A DNA stretch of 64,000 nucleotides from Collinsella provencensis (GTDB taxonomy: Bacteria; Actinomycetota; Coriobacteriia; Coriobacteriales; Coriobacteriaceae): the NCBI RefSeq assembly GCF_900199705.1, contig NZ_LT904908.1, positions 1,185,332 to 1,249,331 on the forward strand. Reading direction: 5' to 3'. Positions 9,559 to 19,217 of this stretch are shown piece by piece (position 1 is the stretch's first letter; each line of letters begins with the position of its first letter). The notes under the pieces are model-generated. The model saw only the letters and a list, made by a program, of their open reading frames with translations, had not been told where the DNA came from and searched no databases. The position numbers and the translations under genes are program-made.

Positions 9559-10449
9559 CTAGCGACATTCGGTCGGGATTCGGAAGATCTCATCGCGCTC
9601 GAGCTTCTTGGCACAACCAAGTGTAAGCACCGCGGTGTCTGCCACAGCGCGTAACGTCTCGTCCGAGGCATCGCCTCCCAGCTCGGCAAACGTTGTGGGT
9701 AGACCCATCTCGCGTGTGAACGTCTCAAGCGCATCGATGCCCGCCATCGCAGCAGCCAAATCGTCGGCCTCGTTCACGCCCCACACCTCGCGCGCCCAGA
9801 GGGCGAACTGCTCGGGAGCCTCGGGAGCCAGATGGCGATACAGCGCCGGATGAATAACGGCGAGGCCCATTCCGTGGTTGGTATGCGTATAAGCTCCGTA
9901 CTGGTGCTGAATCATATGGCACTGGAAATCGCCGACCTTGCCGACCTTCAAAACGCCGTTCTCCCCCATTGCACTGTCGTACACGAGCTCACCGCGGGCC
10001 TCGAGGTTGCGCGCGGCCTGCGCCTCGTCGCCCTTAGTTTCGGCGATGACGCGCATGTTGCGAATGATGTTGCGTTGCACGGCAAGGTTGATGTCGTCGG
10101 AGACGTTACGGGTACGCGGCCGACCGAAGTAGGTCTCCATGCAATGCGACAGGGAATCATATGCCCCGCTCATGAACTGCGCAGCAGGTACGGCGAGCGT
10201 AAGCGTCGGGTCAAGCGCCGCCCACATGAGAAGCGCGCCGAAAAAGGGACCCTTCACATGCGTTTCTTCGTTGGTAATCACGCCACCGTTGTTTTGCTCG
10301 GCGCCCGTTCCCGAAAGCGTGACGATACACGCAAGCGAGATGAACTCCGTGGGCATCTTGCCCTGCTTGTGCTTGTAATCGTCAATATCCTCATCGAGGA
10401 GAGCCTGCGCGGACACGACCTTGCAGCAGTCGAACACCGAGCCGCCACC
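9559..10449 (-). pseudogene. Iron-containing alcohol dehydrogenase, N-terminus deleted
   Basis: What remains is about 297 codons of a group III iron-dependent alcohol dehydrogenase (BDH/YqhD-like). It starts abruptly at the glycine motif GGGSVFDCCK, which normally lies near residue 95. The rest is intact: GTGAEQNNGGVITNE, the metal-ligand region DSLSHCMETYF, HNxHG-like HTNHGMG and a normal C-terminus. The missing first quarter holds much of the NAD(P)-binding domain, so the enzyme is almost surely dead. Its 5' end joins directly to a truncated flavodoxin gene in another frame through GGTGGCGG. No start codon or ribosome site fits the fragment. Confidence 0.85.
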
Positions 10450-10754
10450 GTCTTGCCTGCCCAATCGTTATCGGAAAAGAAACGCGCAACCGCGGGCGCC
10501 ATGGTGTACCACCAGGTAGGTGTGCCAACAACAATGGTGTCGTAAGCAGTGACGTCAATTGGCTCGATTTCGGGCTGAAACCCTCGCTCGGTCTCGCGTT
10601 TTGCCTGTTCAACAACATCGTCATAGCTGCCGTGATACGGTTCCACCGTTTCGATGCGCACCAAATCGGCATCCAAGGCCGAAGCCACACGCTCGGCGAT
10701 GCCCTCCGTATTGCCGTTTGACCAGCTGTAATACGCAACCAAGGTATTCGACAT
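10446..10754 (-). pseudogene. Flavodoxin, C-terminus deleted
   Basis: An ATG at 10754 opens a flavodoxin-like protein: MSNTLVAYYSWSNGNTEGIA is the FMN phosphate loop (SxxNG-T) and IVVGTPTWWYTMAPAV is the second FMN loop. After about 103 residues, at DWAGKTV, family similarity stops. The frame runs on as unrelated low-complexity sequence read out of frame through the dehydrogenase remnant. Intact flavodoxins of this type have about 150 residues, so the last strand and helix are lost. In related genomes flavodoxins often neighbour iron alcohol dehydrogenases; here the two were fused by a deletion. Confidence 0.8.
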
Positions 10755-11160
10755 GGCGTTCTTAACAACCAAACGCAAAATGTCGGTGATGAAAAACGAG
10801 AGCCTTCGCAAGGGAGGGGAGCAACCCGTGGTAAAGATCGAACGGGCAGCAATAAGGAGAAAACCTGCAGTGGAAAAGTGCCTTATTGCCCCCAACGCGG
10901 CAGGTTTTCGCACGAAACGCACTGCGTTTGTATTGATGTTGTAGAAACCGCTCTCTCTTGTGTGCAAACACTATGACGGCTCGAGATGCTGCAACGAAGC
11001 ACACGGAGCTCCAAGCTCCCTCTTTGAGATACATCTCATTGCGGTGTCAGACCTGTAAAACCCTCCATGCCACATACGCTGAATTTATATGAGATTGGCG
11101 GTCGTACACTCACGCTCCACACGTCGAAGCCATTTGGGCTCGCGAAGGAACGGAGGCACC
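10755..11160. promoter_or_regulatory. Divergent intergenic region before the SpaA-type adhesin
   Basis: This is a 406-bp gap without a convincing gene. It holds a perfect 10-bp inverted repeat (GAAAACCTGC at 10859-10868, GCAGGTTTTC at 10900-10909). It also holds a GGAGCTCCAAGCTCC sequence (about 11005-11019) that resembles MerR-type spacer-promoter operators. Both are candidates for control of the old flavodoxin promoter or the adhesin promoter. Neither is proven. Confidence 0.3.
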
Positions 11161-14100
11161 ATGACCCGAATACTGCGACCATCCCCTGTTGACTCGATTG
11201 ACTTGCAATCGAAGTTGTTGCGTATGTTAGGCGTACTGCTCGCCGCGCTCCTGCTTGCACCTGGAGCCGCACCAGATGCCGCTTTCGCTGGACAAACCAT
11301 TGATTTCCCTAATGGAGGGCACGCTCAGCTTGCAGATGACGGAAGCATTATCGGCACATGCCAGCTCACCGGAGGGCGCGTTACGCTTGAAGATGGATAC
11401 CGCGGAACCATTGTGATGCCCGATGGCTCGCGTGTGCAGGCGGGTTGCTATGAGGCATACAGCGGCAACCCCAATCATTCGCTCTACCCAGGACCTTGCG
11501 ATGGAACGTACTCCTTCAAAGCGACAAAACGCGGTACAGGTTATTTCGTCCTCGTATATTCGCAAAACGCCGCCGGTCCTGCAGTCGGAGTTGTTGTCTC
11601 GGAACCTCCAGCGGGATACACCTACCAACGTACCTACGGGGAAAACTGGACACCGAAAATCATTGTGTCTGTTGCGTTCAGAAAATCCTCTTCTGACCCC
11701 AATTTTACTGAGGCGTTAAACGATTATTCGCTTTCGGGTGCGACCTACGATATCTATGATGCAGAGACGAATTCGAAGATCGCCACGATCACAACGGATG
11801 CAAGCGGCAAGGCAACCTGCAAGCTGACAAGCGGGCGACGTTACTACGCCGTTGAAACGGTCGCGCCAAGCGGATACGTCCTGAACGACAAGCGCGTTTC
11901 TTTTACCGCGGGTGATAAAACCGTTGATCTTGCTGATGAACCGATGCGTGTCGAGGTTGCGCTTCGCAAGACTGACTCTGCAACGGGAGGTGCCGCACAA
12001 CGAGGGGCGACGTTGGAAGGAGCGGTTTATAAGCTTGTAGACTCACGAGGTAAAACGCAAAACGCGACAACTGATGCTGAGGGACGTGCGAGGTTTTCCG
12101 CCATTCCACTCGGCCCGTTCACGATTGTGGAAACAAAGGCTCCCCTTGGATACAAGCTTGATACCACGGTACATACCTACCAGGTTGACGCGAGCGCACA
12201 ACACGAGGGCGGCCTCGTTTCTTTGAGTCTTGAATCCGATTTTGCAGATGATGTCGTTGCCTTTGACGTAGAGCTTGCCAAATACAAAGAAGATCCCAAC
12301 GCCGAGGAGGGTGGTGTTCGGTGGCCCGCCCAAGGCGTTCAATTTCAGATCATCTCAAAGACTACAGATGAAGTTGTTGCAACGCTAACTACTGATGAGT
12401 ATGGATTCGCCCGAACCTCTGATGACGCTTGGTACGGCGACGGAACAAGACCGGATGGTGTAAAGGGGTCGCTCCCGTTTGACAGCAAGGGGTACCTGGT
12501 GCGAGAGGTTGCATCCACGGTTCCTGACGGATATGAGCAGATGGAGGACTTTACGATTGATGCAAGTGAGCAGGTAGACGGCGTAAGGCTTAAATACATC
12601 ATTGAAAACAAGACGCCTGCCGCACGGCTGCAAATTGTAAAAACCGACGCATTGTCCGGACAGACGGTGCCCCTTGCCGGCTTTTCCTTCCGTATCCTCA
12701 CCGAAGATGGAGAGCCGATCACCCAAAACGAATGGTATCCGAACCATGTAAAACTCGATACGTTCACCACGGACGACTCCGGTTGCACGACGCTTCCCGA
12801 ACAGCTGGTGCCAGGGACCTATCTCGTTGAAGAGGTGAAAGCGCAGCCGCCGTATCTGCTTGCCGGCAAACCGCACAAGGTGAAGCTCCGCGCTGAAGGA
12901 GGAAATGTTGCGGTCGTTCGCTTCGGAGACGAACAGGCGACGGGAACGGCAGGCATTCACAAGACTGATGCGAACACGGGAAAAGTGCTCGAGGGCGCTG
13001 TGTATGACGTGGTTTCATGTGGAACCGTTGTTGCACCCGACGGAACCGTGCAAGCCGTTGAAAATGAGGTTCTCGGCAGCGTTTCAACTGACGAGACTGG
13101 TGTGGCCACAATTGAAGACCTTCCGCTTGGCCGTGGAAAGGCAACGTATGCCTTTGTCGAAACGAAAGCGCCTGATGGATATGTATTAGATGCAACCCCG
13201 CACGAATTCACCCTGGAATACGTAGATGGGAACACAGCGGTGGTTGAAGCTCATGTCGATGCCACAAATGCGCCCACTGAGATTGTTGTCAAAAAGACAG
13301 AATGCGGAAGCGGTACTCCCCTTGAAGGAGTCAGTTTTCAACTTGTACAAGTCCCTTCGGACGGAAACGACGAGAAAAGTGACGGACTGACCCAGACAAC
13401 CGATTCAAAGGGCATTGCACGGTGGACCCATCTTGCACCGGGAAACTACTCGTTTGTCGAAACTGAAACACAATCTGGATACGTACTCGATAACCAAACG
13501 CGAGTCATCGAGATCGATGAGCAGGGAACGGCTTTGTACGAGGGGGTCGACGCCGACGAGTTAAACGTCGAAAACGACTTCACCAAAGTTGATCTGTCGA
13601 AAAGAGACATAACCAACGAGGAAGAACTGGCGGGCGCACATCTGGTCTTACTTAACGACAAGGAAGAAGTCGTCGATCACTGGGTTTCTGAAGCTGCGCC
13701 GCATCGGATTGACCGACTCGCACCGGGAACCTATACGTTGAAGGAGGAACGGACCCCGTCGACGCATGATGTAGCGGAAGATGTCACCTTTACCGTGGAG
13801 CAAACAGGAGAGCTGCAGATCGCTACCATGTACGACACTCCCATCGAAATTGGCGGTGCAATTGACAAGCGACAGGAAATTGCCCAACCAACGGCTGCAA
13901 ACACATTTGCGAACGGAGATGGTAAGAATCGCGCTGAGACGCATGATTCTGATCTGGGTGAATATTCGTACAGCTTGGATTATAAAAACGATTCAAATAC
14001 GTGGGTTGATGAGCTCACTGTCACTGACACATTGACCTGCTGCGAGAGTGGTCTTGCCAGCTTGAAGAGCATAGAAACCCCCGTGAGCCAAGGAGATTAC

Positions 14101-14880
14101 GATGCGAAGCTCAACGTTTGGTATATGACTAACTCCTCGGCTGGGGATTCGGCGAAAAGCGGGGCGATAAGCGCGACAGCATCCGATGGGCATGAAAACC
14201 CCTGGCTTTTTGGAATGGAGACGGCACATCCTTTAGATGCGGGAGGCAGAGCACTTTCTTATACGGGTTGGAAACTTTGGGCTGCAGACGTTCCAACGAA
14301 TGAGTCGGTTGAATTACCCGTGGAAGATCTCGGATTGCAGGAAGGAGAACGAGTAGTTGCGATTCGATTTGAATACGGGTGTGTAAGCGAGGACTTCACG
14401 ACACGAGCAGACGACTGGGGGCGCGAGGACATCAAAGACGCCCATGACGACAGCGAGAACATCGGCGATCTGAAGCGCGGTGACGAGGAATCTGATGCGT
14501 TGCTCTTCCCTGCGATACTGCACATGCGGGTAACCGATTCTTACGCGGCGGGAACAACGTTGGAGAACTGTGCTCAAATCGACATCTTCCGAAATGGCGG
14601 TGGGGAAAAACTTGAGGCACACGATTCCGACCGCGTTGAACAGACCGCGGGAAGCAAGGATACCCCTGTCTCCCCTCTGGTGAAAATGCCGAAAACAGGT
14701 GACATTGCACGGTTTTCCGTGGGTGTTGTGTTGACAGCCGCCGTAATAGCAATCGCCGCCGGCTTTATACATAAAACCAGCGGCGAAAAAACTCGTAGAA
14801 ACGGCCTCGTTCCATATTGGAATGGGAGCAAGAGCAAATCTAGAACTCGACTGTCTCCCCGGAGGAACCAAAATCGGTGA
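11161..14880 (+). CDS. LPXTG-anchored CnaB/SpaA-repeat surface protein
   Basis: The product has 1239 residues. Residues 1-44 are a signal peptide (MLGVLLAALLLAPGAAPDAA core, cleavage near AFA-G). An N-terminal domain resembling SpaA-type pilin heads follows, ending near the motif GYTYQRTYGENW. Then come about seven CnaB/prealbumin-like repeats, most with a K-T/K-x-D start, LEGAxYxLV, TDxxGxAxx, and a closing ETKAPxGYxLD. Next is a non-repeat domain with a paired Cys (LTCCES). MPKTG lies near residue 1176, then a hydrophobic span. The basic tail is unusually long (about 35 residues), and its 3' end overlaps the opposite-strand gene. I chose the ATG at 11161, with GGAGG 4 nt upstream. It is probably a sortase substrate that forms or decorates a fimbria; no sortase gene is in the window. 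Confidence 0.88.
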   Translation: MTRILRPSPVDSIDLQSKLLRMLGVLLAALLLAPGAAPDAAFAGQTIDFPNGGHAQLADDGSIIGTCQLTGGRVTLEDGYRGTIVMPDGSRVQAGCYEAYSGNPNHSLYPGPCDGTYSFKATKRGTGYFVLVYSQNAAGPAVGVVVSEPPAGYTYQRTYGENWTPKIIVSVAFRKSSSDPNFTEALNDYSLSGATYDIYDAETNSKIATITTDASGKATCKLTSGRRYYAVETVAPSGYVLNDKRVSFTAGDKTVDLADEPMRVEVALRKTDSATGGAAQRGATLEGAVYKLVDSRGKTQNATTDAEGRARFSAIPLGPFTIVETKAPLGYKLDTTVHTYQVDASAQHEGGLVSLSLESDFADDVVAFDVELAKYKEDPNAEEGGVRWPAQGVQFQIISKTTDEVVATLTTDEYGFARTSDDAWYGDGTRPDGVKGSLPFDSKGYLVREVASTVPDGYEQMEDFTIDASEQVDGVRLKYIIENKTPAARLQIVKTDALSGQTVPLAGFSFRILTEDGEPITQNEWYPNHVKLDTFTTDDSGCTTLPEQLVPGTYLVEEVKAQPPYLLAGKPHKVKLRAEGGNVAVVRFGDEQATGTAGIHKTDANTGKVLEGAVYDVVSCGTVVAPDGTVQAVENEVLGSVSTDETGVATIEDLPLGRGKATYAFVETKAPDGYVLDATPHEFTLEYVDGNTAVVEAHVDATNAPTEIVVKKTECGSGTPLEGVSFQLVQVPSDGNDEKSDGLTQTTDSKGIARWTHLAPGNYSFVETETQSGYVLDNQTRVIEIDEQGTALYEGVDADELNVENDFTKVDLSKRDITNEEELAGAHLVLLNDKEEVVDHWVSEAAPHRIDRLAPGTYTLKEERTPSTHDVAEDVTFTVEQTGELQIATMYDTPIEIGGAIDKRQEIAQPTAANTFANGDGKNRAETHDSDLGEYSYSLDYKNDSNTWVDELTVTDTLTCCESGLASLKSIETPVSQGDYDAKLNVWYMTNSSAGDSAKSGAISATASDGHENPWLFGMETAHPLDAGGRALSYTGWKLWAADVPTNESVELPVEDLGLQEGERVVAIRFEYGCVSEDFTTRADDWGREDIKDAHDDSENIGDLKRGDEESDALLFPAILHMRVTDSYAAGTTLENCAQIDIFRNGGGEKLEAHDSDRVEQTAGSKDTPVSPLVKMPKTGDIARFSVGVVLTAAVIAIAAGFIHKTSGEKTRRNGLVPYWNGSKSKSRTRLSPRRNQNR

Positions 14881-15055
14881 ACGAAACGTTGTTTTGCTCG
14901 GACGCAACTCTCTCGGCACGAACATCATCAGGCGTTGACCACTTCACGCCCAGAAAATACGCCAAACCAAAACCAAGCACTACGGCAACAGCGGCTCCGA
15001 TGAGATAGGCAACCCAATGTTCCTTGATATACGAAAACACGCCATTTTTTGCCAT
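14840..15055 (-). CDS. Small single-pass membrane protein
   Basis: A 71-residue protein with one hydrophobic span (WVAYLIGAAVAVVLGFGLAYFL, about residues 14-35), a short basic N-terminus and a polar, acidic C-tail. It starts with ATG and AGGTGG 3-4 nt upstream, seven bases after the stop of the M28-like peptidase gene. It is therefore likely co-transcribed and may be its partner. Its last 41 bases overlap the end of the convergent adhesin gene. I do not recognise a family. Confidence 0.65.
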   Translation of the reverse strand: MAKNGVFSYIKEHWVAYLIGAAVAVVLGFGLAYFLGVKWSTPDDVRAERVASEQNNVSFTDFGSSGETVEF

Positions 15056-15062
15056 GATCCAC

Positions 15063-17918
15063 CTACGAACGACGAATGACTTCGGTTACGACGTCAGAAA
15101 CGACCGCGATGTTTTCAAGATCGACGTTGTAAGGTTGATCGTCCTCGGTGTGAGACAGGGCGAATCCCGCTGCGTCGACGCCTGCGAGGGTGAGGGAACG
15201 GAGGCTCATGTCCATGGCAACATGCGCGTCAGTTGTGACGTAAGGCATGTCCACCGTACCGTACTGGTGATGGAAGTCTGCGGAAACACGTTGGACGAGC
15301 TTCGTGATGCGCTTATCGCCCTTGAGGACGCGGCGCTCTCCCTCAGTTGACAGCGCGGCGATTTGTCCGGCGCCCACACTCTCGAGGTTGATAAGGAACA
15401 CTCCGCGCAACTGAGCACGGTGTGCGTCGAGGAAGGCGCGGATGCCCGCGTGGTCGTTTTCAGACGCACCCGTGGCGACAAACCAGATGTCGTGACCGAG
15501 CAGTTCATCGTCGCCCATATCGGCAATGGCCTCGCGGAGCTCGTCTTCACTTGCACCATCCAAACCGGTGGCGCCACCCTTCCAACCGTCGTCGTCGAAG
15601 TTATCCCACGAGCCGATGTCGCTGCCCGCGCGTTTGGCATCGAAGCTGTCGTCAACGCCAAGCCACTCACCCATGCTGTCGTCTTTCTTCTTCTTGCGAC
15701 CGAACAGGCGCGACAGACCACCGCGACGCTTCTCGGGCTCGGGGGTGGGAGCAGAGATGGTTTCGATACGGTCGAACACAGCGGGGTCGTTGTACGGATC
15801 CGGCTCGTTCGCGCTGACGACAGTGAAAGCGTTGCGCGCATCAGCGGCGGCCTCTTCGGTAACGAAAGGAGCCGCAGGTGCGTCGGGCACTGCAAACGGG
15901 TCAACAGGGGTCGCAGAGGGATCGGGCAAATCGAACAGAGAGGAGCGATTGGCAGCAGCAGGAGTATGCGGAACAGGAGCGTCGGCAGTGCTCGGGATGC
16001 TCATCAGGCGCTGTTGGGGGGTCTGAAGCGGAGTGGATGCAGGAGCGGGAGCGGGAATATCCCGAACGATTTGAGCCATGAGGGAATCAACCGTCTCTTC
16101 CGACTGAGCGGAAACGTCAACCTGGACAGGCATGGCGACCGTTCCGCCGAACGGATCGGAAGCAGATTCCTCAACGGAATCAAGAGCGGGGAATTGAATT
16201 GTTCCGGAAGCCTCGCCCTGTTCCTCTTCAGAACCGGTCTCTTCATCCTCATGAACAGGCTCGTCTACGGATTCGTCCCCTGCGTCCTCGGAGAACTCAA
16301 CCTGATCACTCGCCTCGGTTTCAACCAAAGCATCCTCTACAGCTTCGAGCTCTTCTTCGACTTCCTCGACGTGCTCCTGCTCGATCTCGTCGTCTTCGTA
16401 GGCGGGTTCATCTTCAGTCAAATCATCGGCGTCGATTTGTTCCGCCTCGACCTGATCGTCATCGAAGGAAACGACGACCGGTTCGTGGGCAACTTCAAAC
16501 GCGGTGGGCTCGATTTCTTCCTCGGCCTCATCGGTCTCATACACAAACGTACAAGAGGCGGGAAGCATACCCAAAGAACGGATGACGTCCGCGCCAAAAC
16601 GAACGTTACCCTCAGCATTTACACGGAAGGCGGGCCCATCTTCAACAACTTCGTCGGAAGACTCGGCCTCTTCGGTGGTATCGAAATCGAGAGAATCTTG
16701 CTCATACACCTCGGTAGCGGACCCATCGTCTGTAATGGCGGGAATGTCAACCAACGTGGCGTCAGCTTCGGACGGCTCGACCTCTTCAGCAGCGGCTTCG
16801 TCCTCGGAACCAACTTGACCATCTTCGAGATCTTGGGGGGCAGATTCTTCATCAGCGGCAACAAGCTCGTCGATATCCATGCTTATGGTTGAGCTTGGAG
16901 CTTCTGCCTCATTTGCAAGGAGATCCTCCTCCGCAAGCATCCCCGTAGCAGACACGACATCGTCCGAATCAAACCCGTCGGGAATGACGGCAAATGGATC
17001 AACAACCGCCTCGAGACCATCAGCTTCCTGCTCGGCGACCGCATCCTCTACCTGGGTGTCTTCTTCAGCCTCATGGGGATATGCAGTCTCCGCTGCAGCT
17101 GCCGCCTCAGCGGCCGCAATGGCGTCTTCGAGGATGCGCTGCTGCTCGGCGAAGAATTCATCGGCAGGTGTATCGCGGGGGAATTCGTCGCCCAGCTCAT
17201 AGGGAGCGACGGCATCCATAACGCCCAACATGGCGGCAACGGAAGACATGTTGCACACCGCTCCACTGGTATACGGAAGAACAAAACGATTGGCAATGAC
17301 GGCGACTGCATTTGCCAGAGGAATCAACGAGCAGAGAATCGCGATAATCCACAGGACGAGCTTCGCAGCGTCGGGGAAGGGGAACAGGCGAATGACCGCA
17401 ATGATGGCAGGGGCCAGCATCGCAAAAGGAAGGAGCTTGACCAAGATAGGACGATACGCGGCAAAAGGTTGCTTGCTCAACAGGTCGACGCGGGGAGAAT
17501 CGTAGTGAGCAACGACAACGACCGGACGGTTGCGCGGAGAGGCAAGCGGACCAGATGCCTTATGGTAAGCAATGACGTTTTGGCTCAATCCGCCTGAACC
17601 GAGTTGCGAGAGGACGGGGCGACCCATGCGCTCCATGGTGTAGATAACCGCACCGGCTATTACGAGAATCATGCCGATGATTCCCGCGATGCCGCCGATC
17701 CCAATCAGAACGGCGCCGATAAAAACCGCAATACCAAGACCAGCTTGGACGAGCTTCGAAGAAGCGCTCGCACTAAACTCCTGGATTTCGGGGGTAAAGC
17801 CGTGATCATCAAACACCTTGGCGATGACCTCGGCGGCGGCGCGCTCTTCCTCGCTGCAAGCAGGGGTGATACCGGTGTTTTGCAGCAGATGGCTCAGGTA
17901 TGTCTTCGTATTCGCCAT
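15063..17918 (-). CDS. Membrane M28-like peptidase with a giant acidic insert
   Basis: The 951-residue product has hydrophobic spans near 55-95 and 155-210. Between and after them are pieces of an M28 aminopeptidase fold: VVVVAHYDSPRVD (His138, Asp140), SGAVCNMSSVAAML (219-230), FVATGASEND (about 812-821), INLESVG, and a late TTDAHVAMD histidine. In active M28 enzymes the third conserved block reads GADDNASG and supplies a bridging aspartate; here it reads GAVCNMSS, so the dizinc site may be broken. About 550 residues between the second block and the C-terminal half are Glu/Asp-rich low-complexity sequence with a short basic patch (EKRRGGLSRLFGRKKKK). The role is unknown: peptidase, pseudoenzyme or scaffold at the membrane. 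The downstream membrane gene (14840-15055) is probably in the same operon. Confidence 0.7.
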   Translation of the reverse strand: MANTKTYLSHLLQNTGITPACSEEERAAAEVIAKVFDDHGFTPEIQEFSASASSKLVQAGLGIAVFIGAVLIGIGGIAGIIGMILVIAGAVIYTMERMGRPVLSQLGSGGLSQNVIAYHKASGPLASPRNRPVVVVAHYDSPRVDLLSKQPFAAYRPILVKLLPFAMLAPAIIAVIRLFPFPDAAKLVLWIIAILCSLIPLANAVAVIANRFVLPYTSGAVCNMSSVAAMLGVMDAVAPYELGDEFPRDTPADEFFAEQQRILEDAIAAAEAAAAAETAYPHEAEEDTQVEDAVAEQEADGLEAVVDPFAVIPDGFDSDDVVSATGMLAEEDLLANEAEAPSSTISMDIDELVAADEESAPQDLEDGQVGSEDEAAAEEVEPSEADATLVDIPAITDDGSATEVYEQDSLDFDTTEEAESSDEVVEDGPAFRVNAEGNVRFGADVIRSLGMLPASCTFVYETDEAEEEIEPTAFEVAHEPVVVSFDDDQVEAEQIDADDLTEDEPAYEDDEIEQEHVEEVEEELEAVEDALVETEASDQVEFSEDAGDESVDEPVHEDEETGSEEEQGEASGTIQFPALDSVEESASDPFGGTVAMPVQVDVSAQSEETVDSLMAQIVRDIPAPAPASTPLQTPQQRLMSIPSTADAPVPHTPAAANRSSLFDLPDPSATPVDPFAVPDAPAAPFVTEEAAADARNAFTVVSANEPDPYNDPAVFDRIETISAPTPEPEKRRGGLSRLFGRKKKKDDSMGEWLGVDDSFDAKRAGSDIGSWDNFDDDGWKGGATGLDGASEDELREAIADMGDDELLGHDIWFVATGASENDHAGIRAFLDAHRAQLRGVFLINLESVGAGQIAALSTEGERRVLKGDKRITKLVQRVSADFHHQYGTVDMPYVTTDAHVAMDMSLRSLTLAGVDAAGFALSHTEDDQPYNVDLENIAVVSDVVTEVIRRS

Positions 17919-18170
17919 GTGGACTCCACATCGAACTCATTTGTGTTTGGGCACACCGACACTCGGCGTACGCATGTCTAGTCGCAAGTATACCCTTTGT
18001 CGCTGGTACCTGCATCGTTTCTCGAATAGCTGCACCGTTTCTCATTATGTTCAATGATGCGTGGGGGTTCTCCTTGCATCTTCGCGGGCAACACGGCCTG
18101 TATGGGCTATCCTAATTTGAGCCACAACAGCCGATTGTTAAGCTGAAACATGGTGAAAAGGGGTGAAGTT

Positions 18171-19217
18171 ATGGAGATAGGCACAGGATACGATGTCTCG
18201 CAAGACAGTGTTGCTCCCCTTGATCAGACGGCTTTACGCCTGCTCAACCTTGTCTTCATGCTTCACACCTCCCCCACCCCATACTCCACCAACCAGATCA
18301 TCGATAACGCGGATGCGGGGTATGGAACCGGAACACGCGACGCCCGTCTTAAGAAACTTTGGCGTGATCGTAAGCGCCTTAGCGAAATCGGCGTGGTCAT
18401 TCAAGATGTAAAACCGCAAGGAGCGTCGGAGCGAGAGGAAAGTCTTTGGGCAATCGACCGAGAACGAACCCATGCTCTCGATGGAATCGTGCGACGTGAA
18501 GACGCCGAGGTGGCACTGGCGGCGATTGACGAGCATTTTGCACTCCACGGAGACGATCCGATCAGATGGCCACTGCAACGGGCGCGCATGAAGCTTGCCG
18601 AGCTTGCGAACAACCCGAACGAAACGCTTCCCCTTGATACCCCTCAGCAGGACAATCGGGCGATGCAGCATGTTTGGAGTGCGTTCAGCAGGCGACGGGC
18701 CGCGCAATTCACCTATCAAGATGCCCAAGGCAAAAAACGTGAACGCGCGGTGGAAGTCTATGCCATCTTTACGCAAGGGAGCCACACGTACCTGGTGGGT
18801 CGCTGCTGCGAGACCGACCGCATACTCACATTCCGCACCGACCGCATCGTTTCGGCGCGAAAAACGCCCGAATCAGATAAGAATCACCCCCTATATCAGA
18901 TACCCGATGATTTTTCCGTAGAGGACTACCAGTTCCTTCCGTTTGATTTCTCTTCGGATGGGCCCGTGCAGGCTGTGTTTTCCTTCTCCGCTGATTTGGG
19001 CATTCACGAACTCGAACTTTTGACGCGCGGGCGAGGGTGCTTGAGCACGGCAGAAGACGGATCATGGCGTTGGAGCGTGGATATTCGAAACGTTGAGAAT
19101 GCTGCATCCCTGGTTCTGAGTCACGCCAGCCGCGGCATGCGTGCAATCGCGCCGGAACAACTTGTCTCTCATGTTCACGAACTTGTGCGTAAGGCGGTGG
19201 AAGTCAATGGCACGTAA
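18171..19217 (+). CDS. WYL-domain transcriptional regulator, first of a pair
   Basis: This is a protein of about 348 residues. The N-terminus looks like a winged helix (ALRLLNLVFMLHTSPTPYST). A middle region leads to a WYL domain (about 170-250) with RRRAAQFTYQD, HTYLVGRCCETDRILTFRTD and the usual arginines that bind nucleic acid. The C-terminus is a WCX-type domain. This layout matches PafB/PafC and related DNA-damage-responsive activators. I chose the ATG at 18171, preceded by AAGGGG about 7 nt upstream, over the in-frame ATG at 18150. It overlaps the next gene by 11 bases, so the two are translated together. Confidence 0.82.
   Translation: MEIGTGYDVSQDSVAPLDQTALRLLNLVFMLHTSPTPYSTNQIIDNADAGYGTGTRDARLKKLWRDRKRLSEIGVVIQDVKPQGASEREESLWAIDRERTHALDGIVRREDAEVALAAIDEHFALHGDDPIRWPLQRARMKLAELANNPNETLPLDTPQQDNRAMQHVWSAFSRRRAAQFTYQDAQGKKRERAVEVYAIFTQGSHTYLVGRCCETDRILTFRTDRIVSARKTPESDKNHPLYQIPDDFSVEDYQFLPFDFSSDGPVQAVFSFSADLGIHELELLTRGRGCLSTAEDGSWRWSVDIRNVENAASLVLSHASRGMRAIAPEQLVSHVHELVRKAVEVNGT

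Noticed and set aside
10753..10944. Small plus-strand open frame between flavodoxin remnant and adhesin.
   Set aside because: No ribosome site, poor composition, and it starts over the flavodoxin start codon; not supported.
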